Positions 58,264 to 60,065 of a stretch of 60,065 nt of DNA are shown here, piece after piece; the first letter of the stretch is position 1, and each line of letters starts with the position of its first letter. The notes beneath the pieces are model-generated. The model was given only the letters and a program-made list of their open reading frames with translations, was not told the origin of the DNA and did not search any database. The DNA lies in the NCBI GenBank assembly GCA_910574885.1, contig CAJTDD010000029.1, forward strand, positions 1 to 60,065. The letters run 5' to 3'. The position numbers and the translations under genes were made by a program. This DNA is from Lachnospiraceae bacterium (GTDB taxonomy: Bacteria; Bacillota; Clostridia; Lachnospirales; Lachnospiraceae).

Positions 58264-59540
58264 TACTTTACTATCTCCTTTACCAAATTATAAATTTTTT
58301 CAAATCTCCTTTTTACAGATGACACTTTTCCACTACCAATGGAATCAATAAATTCCCCATCTTCCAAACACATTACTCTATATTTTTCAATCAGATTCTT
58401 TTTTCGCTCCACCAAAGAATCCAATTCTTCCTCAGTACATTCCGCCAGAATGCAAGTCCATGTCTCGAACAAAGCTTTGCTGATCGGTCTTCTCTTGCAT
58501 AAATCAGGCATACGTCTGAAAGCAAATTTCCCAAAAATTTCCTTACTTACATTCAAAACCATGACAAACCGTATCTTTATACGTCCCGCGTCCGTCTTTT
58601 CAAATCCCTTACGATTCAACATCTCCATCCCTGCATTCAGGAACAAATCTATAGACCCCTTATATTCCAAGACACCCAAACCATAAAAGGTCAGAAAGCG
58701 AAGGACAAACTCCCTGTCCAACATACGATCTGTTTTTACAGAATATCCTGTTGCCTGTTTAAACTCTTCTAGATTTGCCAGTTCTTTTAAATACCTTGCC
58801 GGAAATCCCTGATACAATGCATGCCGGATTTCTTGCGGCTCCAGCTCTAATCCTCCTGTATTAATGCGTTTAAAAATATTGTATTTCAAATTGATAGGCG
58901 CGCCAGGATTTATGATATAAGTAATGACCTGCGTTTCCTTCATTCTCCGCACATAAGCCCGCGGCATATCATCAATGGTGGCACCCTCTAACTCCTTTAA
59001 AAACTCTAAGCCCTGCAATCTGAGTTTGGACTCATCATCTACAAAAAATTCTTTCAATGCTGTCAATCGCTGCAAGCCATCAATGACCACCCATTTGCTG
59101 TTATTACTCCCATCAAAATAAAATGCTGGCAACGGTATCCTTAACAGCAGAGACTCAATCAGCTGGCTCTTTTTTTCCGGACTCCACAATCCGGCCTTTC
59201 TTTGAAAATCAGGCATCAAATCAATTTCTTCGTTTTCTAATCTCGAAATAATCATATCCAACGATAACGGTTTGGGCGAAATATCGATCTGAGTCGTATC
59301 ATATGGCTTAATCAATTCCGTGTAGTTGATTTCATCTGTCATCTCTTCCACTTCTTCTTCTTCAACCACTGATATATTGTTCTCTTCTAAATACTTCCTG
59401 CATAATTCAATATTTTCCTTAAAATTTTGCTGAGAAGACAAAACATCAATAAGCAGTGAATTACTTATTGTCCCTTCCCTGTAGTTTTGGGCAATATTTA
59501 TTAGCTTGTCCAAATCTTTTTTATACTTTTCAGGTAGCAT
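58263..59540 (-). CDS. DUF262 protein (GmrSD-N/ParB-like)
   Basis: 425 residues from MLPEKYKKDLDKLINIAQNY; AAGGAGAGAGAAA precedes this ATG. DUF262 core: IDLMPDFQRKAGLWSPEKKS, LPAFYFDGSNNSKWVVIDGLQRL (variant of DGQQR, here DGLQR) and FKRINTGGLELEPQEIRHAL. The N-terminal ~90 residues are helical with an acidic stretch. DUF262 proteins bind/hydrolyse nucleotides in type IV restriction and other defence systems. Confidence 0.85.
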   Translation of the reverse strand: MLPEKYKKDLDKLINIAQNYREGTISNSLLIDVLSSQQNFKENIELCRKYLEENNISVVEEEEVEEMTDEINYTELIKPYDTTQIDISPKPLSLDMIISRLENEEIDLMPDFQRKAGLWSPEKKSQLIESLLLRIPLPAFYFDGSNNSKWVVIDGLQRLTALKEFFVDDESKLRLQGLEFLKELEGATIDDMPRAYVRRMKETQVITYIINPGAPINLKYNIFKRINTGGLELEPQEIRHALYQGFPARYLKELANLEEFKQATGYSVKTDRMLDREFVLRFLTFYGLGVLEYKGSIDLFLNAGMEMLNRKGFEKTDAGRIKIRFVMVLNVSKEIFGKFAFRRMPDLCKRRPISKALFETWTCILAECTEEELDSLVERKKNLIEKYRVMCLEDGEFIDSIGSGKVSSVKRRFEKIYNLVKEIVK

Positions 59541-59601
59541 TTTCTCTCTCCTTGCATATTTCTTCACCTTTTATACATACTATAGATTGAGGTGATTCTT
59601 T

Positions 59602-59796
59602 TTGTCAAATTATATATTACAAATAACTCCAGAACCGGAATTCATTAACAATAAACCCCTCTATTTTTGGTGTATTATAAAAAACAATGCCATAGATTCC
59701 TCTTCAAATTATGGTTTTGGTTGGTCTATTTCTGCTGCTACAGCATTTGGGGACGCATATAACTATTACAAACAATTTATTTTATATAATGGTTAA
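59602..59796 (+). CDS. 64-residue protein divergent from the defence cassette
   Basis: TTG start six bases after GAGGTGATTC: MSNYILQITPEPEFINNKPL, then YFWCIIKNNAIDSSSNYGFGWS. Aromatic-rich; looks like the small 'YcfA/immunity-size' proteins but no family is recognised. AT-rich. Confidence 0.55.
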   Translation: MSNYILQITPEPEFINNKPLYFWCIIKNNAIDSSSNYGFGWSISAATAFGDAYNYYKQFILYNG

Positions 59797-60065
59797 TTGT
59801 ACCAAACCGCTAGCGCGGTGGCTAGCCCTAGGTACGTGATTCCACTACTTTTTCAAAATTTTTTCGTTTTCTCAAAATAAAAGTAGCAATTTTTTGGTTT
59901 ATGTTGTATTGTTGAGTTACCACACACAACTGCAAACATAACCCCAAAAACTGCTATGTTTATATTATCATGGATTTTCAAACTCAACAACTCTATATTT
60001 CATTTTTTTGCCCGCCCGCCACCTCTTTTGTGATTTTTCCTGTTCACTCTATCAAAATCACACCG
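59797..60065. other. Right-end intergenic region
   Basis: ACCGC / GCGGT stem (59809-59822) followed by CTAGCCCTAGG symmetry. GTTGAGTT (59913-59920) and AACTCAAC (~59981-59988) are inverted repeats around an A/C-rich loop. No gene seen before the window ends. Confidence 0.4.

Noticed and set aside
1..60065. tRNA genes, insertion sequences, CRISPR arrays
   Set aside because: I looked for tRNA-like folds, transposase frames and regular spacers and saw none I could support.

Overview
The window looks like a chromosome segment of a gut Firmicute of the Lachnospiraceae type. The evidence is the gene content and style: rplM-rpsI, a tyrosine T-box, a manganese-type riboswitch, a sialic-acid (nan) operon with an RpiR regulator and an SSS transporter, and clostridial AGGAGG ribosome sites. 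The species cannot be named from this sequence alone.

Positions ~91 to ~40287 are one apparently complete tailed-phage prophage of about 40 kb (HK97-fold capsid, long-tail siphophage), inserted at the 3' end of rpsI. Nearly all phage genes read on the minus strand. From right to left they are: integrase and an Arc-like protein (plus strand, 38.6-40.1 kb); immunity region with two Xre regulators, phased operators and a MazF/PemK-like gene (35.6-38.4 kb); early genes with an HNH protein, a DNA methyltransferase, an HUH replication initiator, a lytic transglycosylase, a VRR-NUC nuclease, ParA and ParB (25.6-34.8 kb); a late regulator and small RHH protein (25 kb); terminase, portal, ClpP-type protease, capsid, head-tail joining, tail tube, G/GT chaperone with a slippery site, tape measure, Dit and Tal (9-24.5 kb); baseplate and fibre genes; and the lysis genes (0.2-3.5 kb).

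The outstanding feature is a diversity-generating retroelement (DGR) in the tail-fibre region. A reverse transcriptase (3842-5260), a 110-bp template repeat (5386-5495) and a matching variable repeat (5641-5750) sit together, and the variable repeat forms the C-terminus of a 430-residue receptor-binding-type protein (5619-6911). Template and variable repeat differ at 15 positions, and every one is an adenine in the coding-strand template, changing 11 amino acids. No accessory Avd gene is visible, and 13 of the 15 changes are A to G.

Other unusual prophage features are: three short plus-strand transcription units with good promoters and terminators opposite or outside the minus-strand genes; three related alpha-helical microproteins sharing LKRIY-x-LV-x-YL; a 10-G tract in the methyltransferase where +1 slippage would fuse it to the next gene; a partition system plus rolling-circle-type Rep, suggesting a plasmid-like replicating state; exactly 11-bp-phased repeats upstream of the HNH/terminase genes; and a strongly strand-polarised 9-mer, GGCAGCAGG.

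Right of the prophage lie rpsI-rplM, an M15 peptidase, tyrS with T-box leader, a yybP-ykoY-like riboswitch before yccF, a DUF5714 protein, the nan operon (nanE-nanA-SSS transporter-nanQ-nanK-rpiR-nagA, 45.8-52.7 kb), an orphan HicB, a GNAT enzyme, lgt and ychF. A three-gene DUF262 / DUF3696-ATPase / unknown cassette (56.3-59.5 kb) resembles an anti-phage defence island.
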